Shown here: positions 43,853 through 53,919 of the stretch, one piece after another
Layout of the letters: each line of letters opens with the position of its first letter
Position numbering within the stretch: the first letter of the stretch is position 1
NCBI GenBank assembly: GCA_032718475.1
Contig: JAUCBJ010007168.1
Location: forward strand, 64,001 to 122,385
DNA from: Nemertoderma westbladi
Taxonomy: Eukaryota > Xenacoelomorpha > Nemertodermatida > Nemertodermatidae
Reading direction: 5' to 3'
DNA length: 58,385 nucleotides
Notes under the pieces: model-generated
What the model was told of the DNA's origin: nothing
Databases searched by the model: none
Seen by the model: the letters and a program-made list of their open reading frames with translations, nothing else
Position numbers and translations under genes: made by a program

Positions 43853-44042
43853 ATTTTTTTTGCAGAATTTTTGCGGAATTTTTTTTAAACACTAGCTAAA
43901 CCAAAACTAGCTAGGCCTATCATAAAAATTAAATTATTTTTTTTGCCGTGGGATATGTTTAGACATTTATATATGTCAAAAACTGCTTTAAAATAGATCG
44001 AAAAAAAAATACAAAATTGGGAGGAATACGGAACTGTTCCCC

Positions 44043-44700
44043 AAAGATGTGAATTTATTTAATGGCCCACACCCTTCTGTTAAACTCTGCTCTTCACAGA
44101 AGTCAAACCCACTCAAACCATGGCGCCACTATTTAGTTTTACCTGGTTTGTTCGCTCTGATTTCTGAACTCTTACCTTACTCTTACCTCCCGAAATTCGC
44201 CGTTGAGTTGGGGTTTGAGAAATGATATTGAGAATGAGATAGGGACTGTACTTCTAACGGTAACAGTTTCGTATAGAACTGCATTTTTATAATCATAATC
44301 ATAGCACTCATAATCATTGTTACCATGGCAACAGTGTAGAGTTCTAGAAAAAAAAAAATGTAATATACACTATTCTAGAACAAAAATAAAATAAAAAAAT
44401 TATTGTTCTAGAAAATATAGCTAGTATTTTTTTTTTAATTGGACCAAAAGATTTATTTTCTTATTTTTTTTTTATATAAAGAGGATAACTAGGCCTATAT
44501 TATTACTTATCCTGCCCTCAAAGGCGGCACACTGCCGCCTTAATCATTTGTAACACAATTATTGGTTACATTGCAATTTAATTGCATAAATAATGTAATT
44601 AAAAATACAATCAAACCCATAGGAATCCCTCCAAGCATATTAAATTAACTTTTCTAGAGTTTTTCCTGCCCAACACGAATATGAACTCCATAAGCAAGTT
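44043..44700. repeat. Partial MITE end and GGCGGCA hairpin repeats
   Basis: 44266-44415 repeats the left end of the nested MITE. AAGGCGGCACACTGCCGCCTT, a near-perfect hairpin, occurs at about 44520 and about 44941, with degenerate copies near 44856-44912 and 45018-45053. No gene. Confidence 0.6.
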
Positions 44701-44712
44701 ATACTACTACTA

Positions 44713-44820
44713 CTAATAGGTCGAGCGAACTCGGACAGTGGAAATGAGATCCTTCCAGGCTTCCCGATTCTCCATAGTTGTCGCAATTTCGTTTCTCCCA
44801 AGTTCAGTATCCCTTAAGTT
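44713..44820 (-). pseudogene. LINE protein C-terminal fragment
   Basis: The minus strand encodes ELGRNEIATTMENREAWKDL and ISTVRVRSTY before a TAG at 44713-44715. The pattern, a degenerate helix with ENREAWKDLI just before the stop, is the usual C-terminus of LINE ORF2-type proteins. It differs from the plus-strand LINE nearby, so it is a separate relic, followed by TAGTAGTAG repeats as a possible tail. Confidence 0.55.
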
Positions 44821-45598
44821 ATTAAGTAAGTAAGTTATAAGAGGTTTTAAAAAAAGGCGGCACCCTGCCGCACTGGGGGTCAGGATAATATATGTAATGG
44901 CGGCACTTCGCCTCCCTAGGGGTTAAGTTATAATTATATAAAGGCGGCACACTGCCGCCTTGATGAGCAAATGTATGAATGAATGAATGAATGACCCTGA
45001 ATTAATTAGAATGAAATAGGCGGCAGAGAGTCATAGCGGCAGTTAGGCGGCAGGTCAACGATAAAGAAAACTTGCCACCTCCATACAGCATAAAGGAGGT
45101 GCCACCTGTGGCTGCATAGACCCTCTTACCAGGGAAAATCTGTTCCTGCAACTAGAACCCCCTTCATTCTGGGATAAGGACGCCCTTGGTCCTGGATTAA
45201 GGATCCATATACTGGCTGCACGGGTATATGGCATGGCCAGGTAGATGGTTATCTACCAATGGTTGGTTAGGAGTAGAGTATTCTAATGTCCACACTTTGA
45301 ATGCACTTCACTGCGACCTGCTCCTGGCAGCAGGGTTACAGGGCATGGCTCATCAGATGAGCTGCACGCACAGCCAATGGTGGGTCATGTGCGTCAGAGT
45401 AGGTATGGGTGATGGGCCTCATATCTGACTCCATTGCGACACCCACCCTGTGGAATGGCAAACCAGGGTGTGGTATTTGCCCCGAGAGCTGAATCGGCAA
45501 AAAAGCATCCCCAACCCCCACTATGAATTTCATTAGTAATGCGGAGGTCCGGCCACTAGATGCCAGTGGAATTACCGGACACAATTGGGCTAGAGTTC

Positions 45599-46396
45599 CG
45601 TATGTGCCAACATTTTCAGTTTGCCCTAAAATTTGTTTAGTTTACTAGCTACTACTTTTTAATGTTAGTGTGAAGTATTCTAGGCTATTTCGAATTATTT
45701 TTTTGTTAAATACTGTTCTAGAACATATAATTTTTTGTTCTAGAACATTTTTTAAAAATTGTATGTTTTGTTTTATTAACACTTTTTTGTATAATTAACA
45801 TATATCTAGTAATTTTATGTACCGGTACTCAAGTAATAATTTACAATTTTAGCTAGTAATTTATATATATAGTCTATAGCTATAGCCTATAGTCTATAGC
45901 TATAGCCTATAGTCTAGGCCTAGTTATATCTATAGCTAGCCCTAGCTAACATTTTAAAAAATGTTCTGGAATGCTATCGTTATGGTTAGTTGTTCTGTAT
46001 TCCAATTTTTTTTAATTAAACAATCATTTTAATAATTCTTTTTAAAAGAACAAATATTCTAGAATATTTTTTTTCTCGAAAATTGATAATAAAAATGTTC
46101 TAGAACATTTGGTAAATGTTCTAGAACATTTAATAAATGTTCTCGATCTCTTGCCAATAGAAAAAAAAAGCAGGCAAAATAGCATAAACAATTTTAAAAA
46201 TTGTTTTCTTTTAAAGAGTAAGTAATTTATTTTCTCGAAAATTCATAATTAAAATGTTCTAGAACATTTTTTTAAAGTTCTAGAACACTCAATATACTTT
46301 CTAGAACATTTATCAAGAGAAAAACCTGACAAAAGAGCATGACAATTTGTTGAAAAAAAAACAACGAAAATGTTGGCACATACGGAACTGTTCCCC
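45599..46396. mobile_element. hAT-like MITE nested in the LINE
   Basis: ACAATTGG is duplicated exactly at 45591-45598 and 46397-46404, an 8-bp target duplication. The termini share the inverted sequence AGTTCCGTATGTGCCAACAT plus TTTC, preceded by GCTAG on the left and GGGGAAC on the right, the same end types as the large element at 40370. The 798-bp interior is AT-rich and non-coding, with eight TTCTAGAA palindromes and a CTATAGCTATAG repeat at about 45874-45915. Confidence 0.88.
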
Positions 46397-46671
46397 ACAA
46401 TTGGCCTCACCTCACAGGCGTCAGTTATCTCCTAACCGGCTGTCTGTCTCACCCCCTAGTGGAGAGAGAGCGGCCAACAATTCTGTGAGTCGCATTCCTG
46501 ACGACCTTTCTGGCCCAAACTCTGGGTCACGAGGGAGGCCAGATTGTGAGGGGGAGAGGGATTCTGGAGTTGGAGGCTACTCTCATGTTCCACCCTGACC
46601 AACCAAGCCATTGGTGAATCTGAGGCAAGTCACTAGACTATCCTCAGTTAACACCCTAACACTCGGGTTCA

Positions 46672-47576
46672 CAATGCGAAAAGGTGAGCTGACTGCCTTG
46701 GCAGATAAGCTTTCTCTTAGCGCAGTGGGTATTCAACAGCACCGAATGCAGACTGGATAGACTGATGTGGTTCTAATTAAGTACATGGGAGGCGGTTTGC
46801 AACCCGCCCTGGCATCAGCAGATGATAGTGGCAATGGTGGAATTTGTCTATTGATGAATCCAACTGCACATGCAGCATTGGACAAAATAGACCAAATCTC
46901 CAACCGCATCATCCGTTGCCACTTCTCATGTTCAGGAAGACTGGCTAAGAAGTTTCCTAAGGTGGTTCTGATTGTGTGCGAGTAGCACACACCAACTAGT
47001 GTAGCCCCTGTAGAGGAGGTTGACAAGTTCTAAGATAATCTACAAGCAGCTACTGATGGAATGAATCAGCATGCATTCTTAACATTCCTGGGAGACTTTA
47101 ATACAAGTCTGCATCAATCACCTACATCTCCTTGGGTCAATACCGATAGTGTTAACCGAAATTCCGTCCATCTACAGGATTTTATCTCTGGAAATGGATT
47201 GTTTACGGCTGGAACCCAGTTCAAGAAGCGAACTGGAAAGCTATGGACTCATAGTGGACCCAGTGGTCACAAGACCCAGATAGACCATGTTCTGTTTCAT
47301 AGAAAATACAGGAGCTCGATACCAGACTGTATTGCATTTACACTTCGACCCTTCGCCAATGATGATCGCCTTATTGTGGCCAAGGTAAGACTTAGTCTGC
47401 GTGCTAGCAGAACAACGAATTCTGCCTTGCCTCGGCATGACTGGTCCTCTCTGTTGCAACAGCCAATTGTGAGATCCAGCTTTACACTACAGCTGAGCAA
47501 CAGGTATGAGGTTCTTGCCTCTGAGGCGGCAGATCACTGCGAGGACTATACTGCCTTCACAGAAGCAGTTAAGTGA
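46672..47576 (+). pseudogene. LINE apurinic-like endonuclease region
   Basis: ATGCGAAAAGG at 46672 opens RKGELTALADKLSLSAVGIQ, the start of an APE-type endonuclease, broken by a stop after HRMQTG. Downstream are LMNPTAHAALDKIDQISNRI, a VVLIVCE(stop)HTPTSVAP block, LGDFNTSL (the catalytic GDFN motif, 47090) and KTQIDHVLFHRKY (47270), the usual C-terminal motif. The domain nicks target DNA. Several stops separate the parts. Confidence 0.8.
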
Positions 47577-47849
47577 GCAGCTGCAGAAACAGTTCCTGTA
47601 TGATCTCGAAACCGGAAAAGGGCCCCTGGACTCACCACAAAATTCGGAAGTGCCGAAATGACCTCTATACGGCGCAGAAAGAGTCCCGACTTAAACAGGC
47701 TATAGCGGCCAATAATGCAGTTAAAAGGCTGCATCTAGGTCCCTGAACAGGCAGTACTGTAGTTAATCTACAGGAGCTAATAAACCAACAGGTCGAGGCC
47801 ATCAATGCTGCTGATGACAGCAGGCAACTTGATTACTGGGAGGTAAAGC

Positions 47850-48950
47850 CAACCAACCACCAAGGTTAAGGCAGAATCACCAGCCGATCGCCTCAATGGT
47901 TGGAAGGCCCACTTTGAAAAGCTCCTTAATAATGACAGGAAATTGCTTGATAACTTTATAGAAGTAAAAGTGTCTGAGTCTGTACTCCCAGATATTCCCA
48001 TTGGCGATATCTCCTTTGCAGAAGTGAAGGCTGGTGCAAAGAGCATTAAGACCAATCCTGCCAGTGGAGTAGATGGTGTTCCACCTGAGGTTTTTAAAAT
48101 ACCTGAGTGTTTAAAGCTCATCTATCCCATCATAGTAGACATGTACAGAACAACAAGAGTCCCACAAAAAATGAAAACAAATAAGTTGGTGCCAGTTCCC
48201 AAGAAGTGCAACCTAACACTCTGGTTCTTTTCGGGGAATCTCATTGATCTCGATTGCTACAAAGCTATACAATAGAATTCTATTAAATCGCATCAGGGAT
48301 CCAATTGAGAGACTGCTCCGTGGAAATCAGAATGGGTTCCGTAAAGGTCGTCGGACCTTTTAGCCCATTTTGGCACTTAGAAGGATAGTTGAAGAGTTAT
48401 CATAAAAGAAAGACAGGCATATGGCTGTTATCTTTGTTGACTTCTTCGGAAGTCAACAAAGTTTGATTCAGTCTCTCGCTCACGTATGTTCAGCATAGGC
48501 CTACTTTCATTAAATGGGATTCCTGATGAAATTATTGCAGCAATCAGATCAGTATACGATGGTTCGACAACATTTGTGTCTACTGTTGATGGTGATACAG
48601 AACCATTTGAAGTATTATGGGGAGTCCTTCAAGGAGACACACTTGTGCCATTCTTGTTCATAATTGTGGTTGACTATGTTCTACGCATGTCCTTAGATCA
48701 TCATAATGATGATGGGTTGATGGAAACTCCACCTACTGGCTCCAGAAGTCGAGGAAAACCTGCCAAGTACCTAACTAATCTAGACTTTGCTGATAACTTA
48801 GGAGTACTCTCAGAATCACGAGAGGGAGCCCAACGGCTCCTCAGCTCATTAGAACAGGCTGCTTCTAGTGTTGGTATTTTTATTAACTCCAAAAATACCA
48901 AAATTTTACAGTTAACTTTGAAAGTCCTCAGCAATTCTCTGACCGGATGA
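47850..48950 (+). pseudogene. LINE reverse transcriptase region
   Basis: IKTNPASGVDGVPPEVFK (48040) and TNKLVPVPKK (48180) are RT blocks 1-2. NGFRKGR is recognisable at about 48330 and the IFVDF block at about 48430, each out of frame. GVLQGDTLVPFLF (48625) is the template-grip block. The catalytic box reads LDFADNLG (48780), with Asn replacing the second Asp of the usual FADD, so the active site is lost. A LRAAVVPVILYGNPCW tail follows at about 49100. Confidence 0.8.
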
Positions 48951-49470
48951 GCATAAGCTCAAATGATGGTATGCTTGAGCAAGTGGTCGACTTGTGAGGA
49001 CCTTCGAATAAGTAGGGAAAGGCCTGGGCATCCTTGAACGGGCTTTCCAGAATTTGGAAGTCACATAGAATTCATCGGAAACTTGAGGTCCGATTACTTA
49101 GAGCAGCAGTAGTTCCAGTAATACTCTATGGGAATCCATGCTGGGACCAGATCTCTGGATGGCACATTCACAAGAATGCTACACAGGGTTTTCTGTGTCA
49201 AGTACAATGCACTCATCACCAACCAGACACTATATAACATTGTTTACATTATTATAACATTTGCTTTGGCGGCCTCATGGAGTGAATAAGCATACGTGAC
49301 ACCCCATGACTTTCTTGAGACGCATCTTAAAGGACACTAGCCTTGAAGATGCGGATGATATAGCAAATATCACGGGTGATAGTGAGTTGTGGCGGCGCAA
49401 TTTTGTCAACAAGCCGGCACAGCATTATAATATCTATGTGATATATATATAATGCAGCTGCAATGCAGCA

Positions 49471-49821
49471 TGCCGATCGTAATAGTAATATATAGTAGAT
49501 CGTAATAGCTTCAAGAATCAAAACGTTAAAATTAAATAGCTGCAAGCAACCGAAGCAAAATATTATAATGTAAGTCATGGGTTACAGTTATATAATAAAG
49601 AAACTGAAGAGTAAACATCTACAATTTGAACAGTTAATTATTTTTCTATTAACGGGGGTGTGAGTGAATAGTAATATATGATGGAACATAATTTTTCTGT
49701 AGTTGAAGAAGAACACCCGAAGAAGGCCTACCATAATTTAACTTTCTATGAATAACAATATGATGGAACATAATTTAACTTTAGGTGTACAACAACTTTT
49801 GATTTGACGAACCTATCAGAT
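49471..49821. other. Upstream stretch of the 130-codon ORF
   Basis: GATGGAACATAATTT occurs twice (about 49681 and 49761) in a small direct duplication. No gene supported. Confidence 0.35.
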
Positions 49822-50214
49822 ATGGGAGATCACGACAGCCGGTTTACTGATGCATATGATTTAATAGATTTAGCATTACGTGAATCCACCACAGGGACTG
49901 CAGGTCAAGTTACTCCCCATACTAGAAGTAGTTTGATTCAAGGTACATCGAATGATCAAGCGAATCTGCCTTCAAGTCAACATCAACATAGAGCTAGTGT
50001 GAGTCGTTCAATGATATATCAACAGAGTGGTACAGAGGGTCATTTTCTTCCATCTCAACATCAACAGAGAACTAATGTTAGTGAGAGTGCTACTTGGAGT
50101 GATGTGCCTAGTTCGATTCACAGTCAAATATTACCTAATCCTTGTGGTGAAAGATTTCTAACAAACCAACCGACATTGAGATCTGATCCTGTGAGTTCTA
50201 TTCTTAGACTATAA
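49822..50214 (+). CDS. Unknown 130-aa Ser/Gln/His-rich protein
   Basis: ATG at 49822 has a good context (GATATGG). The product begins MGDHDSRFTDAYDLIDLALR, a predicted acidic helix. The rest is low-complexity and hydrophilic, with an internal repeat of LPSSQHQHRASVSRS and LPSQHQQRTNVSES, and ends with LRSDPVSSILRL. There is no signal peptide, membrane segment or known domain. Codon use looks ordered compared with the flanks. It could be a small host gene, an exon, or a leader ORF of a mobile element. I do not recognise it. Confidence 0.4.
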   Translation: MGDHDSRFTDAYDLIDLALRESTTGTAGQVTPHTRSSLIQGTSNDQANLPSSQHQHRASVSRSMIYQQSGTEGHFLPSQHQQRTNVSESATWSDVPSSIHSQILPNPCGERFLTNQPTLRSDPVSSILRL

Positions 50215-50439
50215 TATAAGTGGCGGTGCATAAAATCGAAATTGAGTTTTTGGATTTGGAATTTGGTATATAATTTTTTGCTCTTTCAGATGGTTTATTT
50301 TTGTAATGTATTTCGATTTTTTAGATGTGACTAAAATTTGAAATAAACAGGTGCGGTTTGTGTGAAATATCAGTTTTCATGGTGTCAAACAAAAAAACGA
50401 CATATTTTGCAGATACGATATTCGATCACTATATTCGAT

Positions 50440-51400
50440 CACATATGGGGTTTTTTGAGGTGCTGCTTACAATGTAACCTGTTTTAGGGTTACCCAGATG
50501 TGTGAAATTGAACTTTTTGGCACCCAATATGGTGCACGAAATGTGCTGGTAGCCATAAAATTTCATTTCTCAAAAGCAGTAGATCGTCAAAATTTAATCT
50601 AGATTGGTTTTTTTTGGGACGCTGATTCGAATGGGACATGTTTTAGGGTTACCCAGATGTGAGAAATTACACTTTTTGGCACCCAATATTGTGCGCGAAA
50701 AGTGCTGACAGCCATAAAATGACCAACTCTATTTCTGTGTCTGTATGTATGTCTATGTATGTCTGTCTGTCAAAAAATAAGGAAGCATATGTAATAAAAA
50801 CACACGCCATGGGGGTTTTCCAGGTCTTTGAGTTCATTTCTGATGTCAGTTTTTACGACTGACCAACTCAAGGATGTCTGTGTGTGTATGTCTGTTTGTT
50901 TGTCTGTCAGTCTGTCTGTCATATAATAAGGAAGCCGAATATGTAATTAAAACATTCGCCTGCTCGACTCACGACACACTGTGACTGTATGTATAAAATA
51001 CTTCCATATTTTTTAACAGTCTGACTGACAGACAAACAGACATACATACAGACACAAACATTCTAGAGTTGGTCAGTCGTAAAAACTGACATCAGAATTA
51101 AAATCAGAGACCTGGAAAACCCCCATGGCAAATGTTTTTATTACATAATATGCTTCCTTTTTTTTTGAAAGACAGACAAACAGACATACATACAGACACA
51201 GCCAGCCTAGGTTTGGTCGGTCGTAAAAACTGTCATCAAAAATGAAATCAGAGACCTGGAAAACCCCCATGGCAAATGTTTTTAATATATAATATGCTTC
51301 CTTATTTTTTGACAGACAGACTGACAGACAAACAGTTTTCGGGGAACACATAAAATATTGAATTAGGCGCGAAAGGGTTAAATGCGTTTTTCTCAGAAAC
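50440..51400. repeat. 159-bp direct repeat and snapback TGTCTGTC repeats
   Basis: GTTTTAGGGTTACCCAGATG recurs at 50481 and 50640 (period 159), each time followed by TTTTTGGCACCCAATAT and a GTGCTG...GCCATAAAAT block. Next, a unit running from TGTCTGTCTGTC through ATAAGGAAGC, CCATGGGGGTTTTCCAGGTC and CAGTTTTTACGACTGACCAA appears on the plus strand at 50735-50867, partially at 50880-50970, and in reverse complement at 51012-51170 and 51175-51330. The region can fold into a long hairpin. ORFs here reflect the repeat. Confidence 0.85.
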
Positions 51401-51604
51401 ATGGTTTCTGCGAATAACGCCTTTCTATATGCACCGCCACATGATCAGATTTTGAATCCACAAAATAATAACAATAAACCTGATAGAGTCTATAAGATGC
51501 ATTATTCATTGTCGAATAATTCCAGTTTACTAACCCTCACTACTCAGGCTAGGGGCTAATACCTCCTATACCTACTACCAAATAGAAAAGTCTCATATAA
51601 TTAT

Positions 51605-51790
51605 TTAGAGCAGCAGTAAAACCAGCACACCCATATGAGAGTCCATGATGGGCTCTAACTGCTGAGCACACAAAAACTCGGCTGTGTACCATCTTGTGCT
51701 TTGGTAGTCTGGTAGGAGAGAATAAGCGGACAGCTCATGACTTTCTTGATGCGCCTTCTGATGCTTGATGCTTCTTTTCTTTCTTGAGGC
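51605..51790 (+). pseudogene. LINE C-terminal relic
   Basis: TTAGAGCAGCAGTAAAACCA to CTCATGACTTTCTTGATGCG matches the 49100-49320 part of the plus-strand LINE, with the segment between the LRAAV block and the AHDFL block mostly deleted. It has no coding value. Confidence 0.65.
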
Positions 51791-53635
51791 TAAGGCATTG
51801 TCCAACCAGAATCACATTATTAATTAAGAAGTTAGGAATATTGTAACAGCACCAAGAATTATTTTGTAAATTTGGATAAAATTCCCTTTGACAAAATCTT
51901 ATTTGCAAAAAATCTAAAAATCGCACAAAAAAATAAATGACACTACGAGATTCACCAGTAATTTTAGGAAAAGTCAATAAATTTCAAGTGCATAGTCCTT
52001 AAATACATTCTCAAATTCACAGCATTTTAAAATAGACCCAGGTTGGATAACCATGGACATGAAGTCTAAGCAATTATTGCAAGCTGTATTCCAGGTGTAG
52101 CATGTCGATTGTGAATTGCTTGGTGGCAGCACACTTTTATTGTGAAGTCAGCATAGCAAGAGTGCAACTGAGAAGCAGCTTGCCAATTATAGCAGTAGAA
52201 GTAGTACCGGTAGTCAATATCACAGCTGTTATCTTTCAGACACATTCTCTCATCCAGGTCTAGTTTTTCAACATGGGTCATCCGTGCCGGATTAATCCTC
52301 GGGTGGGGCCCTAAGGCACATTTTAGTAATTTCCATAAATGGCCCGAAAATTGATATTTTTCCACAAACCCTTTCAAAAGAAAAAGCTGCTAAAAACAAC
52401 AGAAATGGTGAAAATGTTACGAAGGAAATATAAATTATTTTCGCTGGATGAATGCATGCAAATAAGTACTAAGTACTTTAATAATAAGTACTTTGCAAAA
52501 ATAGTTTTCATCAAGAATTGTAATATTACTAAAGTGCATATTATGCCTATAAAACCTTATAAAAACCTTAAAAAAAGTGTAATGGTTTTGGTAGAATTTC
52601 TCAAACTTTAATTTTTAATATATTAAGGGCAGCATTACCCCAAATCTATTTTTTTATTTATAAAGCTAGTGTTCTAAAACTTTAGCACAATGATCTGTGA
52701 TCTTTTATATCTTATGAAAACTGAGTATAGATAGCTTCATAAACCGTTGGATCGAAAAATGGCACTTTTGTGCAGGTCGGTTTTTTCAAAAATTTTATAA
52801 ATTTTGCGGCATTTATATGTAAATTAGCTCATGTTTAACGATCTGTAATACCACCTGGATTGAAGTTCTTGGTCCAAGACTTTGGCAAAATGGACCCAGA
52901 TATGTAGGCTATTTTCTATGTAAATTTTACCACAAAATTATTGTTTATGAAAAATTTATGGGGGTTAGGTTTTTTATGTAATTCCGGGCTATATTTTTGG
53001 AATCAAATATTTTGTGATAGACGAAGGGTATCAGTTACAAAATTGGTTCTAGAAGGTCCAATGACCATGTTTTACAAAACCAATACTCAGGATCGTAGCC
53101 ATAAAGCTGCTGAAAATTTTGGTACTGTATAAATGTTCGATGCCAATTGGGTAAAAAATAAAAAAGTAGTAGGGAATTTAGTGATGGAAAATATGTCAGA
53201 ATCGACAAACTGATAAAAAGGTTCATTTATACAGAGAAATGAATAACAGCAATAAATTATGTTGTTGAAAAGATCAGTTTTGTGGTGCAAAATAATTCAA
53301 CATTGAAAAACCGATATCACCACCACAGTAATGAAAGCCCTTCTATCAAACTACAGAAAATTTGTAAATTTTCTAAAATTCCACTTCTTTTGGGGGTAAT
53401 GATCGGTCCCCTTAAGGCTGGCAGACCCCTGTAGGCCTTGGGCCTCTGGCCTTTTATCTTTCAGACACCATCCAGGTCTTGTTTTTCAATATGGTTTATA
53501 CTTTGTAACTCAAAGTTGTCTTCCTGTAAACTTCCAAACTGCTCCATACAACCCTAATCCAATTCCTTTATGTGACGAGCTACAAAGTGAGAGAGATTTA
53601 GTATAGTGCAATAACTAACATTAGTGAACCTTTTG
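51791..53635. other. AT-rich stretch without a supported gene
   Basis: ORFs of 60-103 codons (for example 52066-52377 minus and 52339-52611 plus) overlap each other on both strands and show low-complexity, AT-driven composition. TATCTTTCAGACAC...CCAGGTCT(T/A)GTTTTTCAA occurs at about 52230 and 53456, marking an imperfect dispersed duplicate. Confidence 0.4.
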
Positions 53636-53639
53636 TTGT

Positions 53640-53919
53640 TTCTGTTGAACAAATTGTAATTCTAATAAATAAAGCAAGCAAGCAAACAGTTGGGTGAAGC
53701 CGCCGGAGACGACTCGAAGGCTCCTCCTCCAATAGCTGCTGTGGGCTCTACTCCTATCGCAAGTAATACTTCCAGTACTTTACTGCAACTACAAGTAGTC
53801 CTCATTCTATCAAACCCAGGGGATGAATGGCTGAGTAGAACCTGTGGGGGGGGGGGGGCTTGAACCTATACAACCAATTGATTACAGGTTCGGCATTCAA
53901 CCAACTGAGCTACCCCACC
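53640..53919 (-). mobile_element. tRNA-derived SINE
   Basis: The minus strand begins GGTGGGGTAGCTCAGTTGGT (A box) and carries the B box GGTTCAAGCCC 40 nt further on, with tRNA spacing. A unique body of about 170 bp follows, with a GGAGGAGGAGCC patch, and the element ends in TTGCTTGCTTGCTTTATTTA, a short-tandem tail. A G-run of 13 on the plus strand (53848-53860) lies just after the B box. The tRNA head is Pol III promoter-competent by motif; the anticodon stem is not well formed. Confidence 0.75.

Larger units (their letters stand above)
40370..44042. mobile_element. AGTTCCGTA-family element carrying a minisatellite
   Basis: The left end GCTAGAGTTCCGTATTTCTC (40370) and the right end, complement of GGGGAACAGTTCCGTATTCC (ending 44042), are inverted repeats. 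Their homology extends to about 35 bp, and the family also includes the element at 45599-46396. The 8-bp flanks do not match (TTTAGAAG and AAAGATGT), so the outer unit may be rearranged. Inside are AT-rich DNA, the array at 40890-43140 and a nested related element at 43144-43852. No transposase is present. Confidence 0.65.
45060..49470 (+). mobile_element. Plus-strand LINE, decayed, with nested MITE
   Basis: In order: a leader rich in CACCTGTGGC and GGTATATGGCATGGCC-type sequence (45060-45598, resuming 46397), endonuclease pieces (46670-47576), RT pieces (47850-48950), the C-terminal tail and a 3' hairpin ATGCAGCTGCAATGCAGCAT (about 49453). The tail matches fragments at 29432-29799 and 51605-51790, so this family has inserted repeatedly in the area. 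Multiple stops and frameshifts make it inactive. Confidence 0.8.

Noticed and set aside
45228-45584. Overlapping ORFs on both strands in the LINE leader
   Set aside because: No motif; the segment behaves as untranslated LINE leader and is interrupted by the MITE.
52066-52611. Two overlapping ORFs of about 90-100 codons on opposite strands
   Set aside because: AT-driven, lysine/leucine-rich or random composition, no motif, and mutual overlap.
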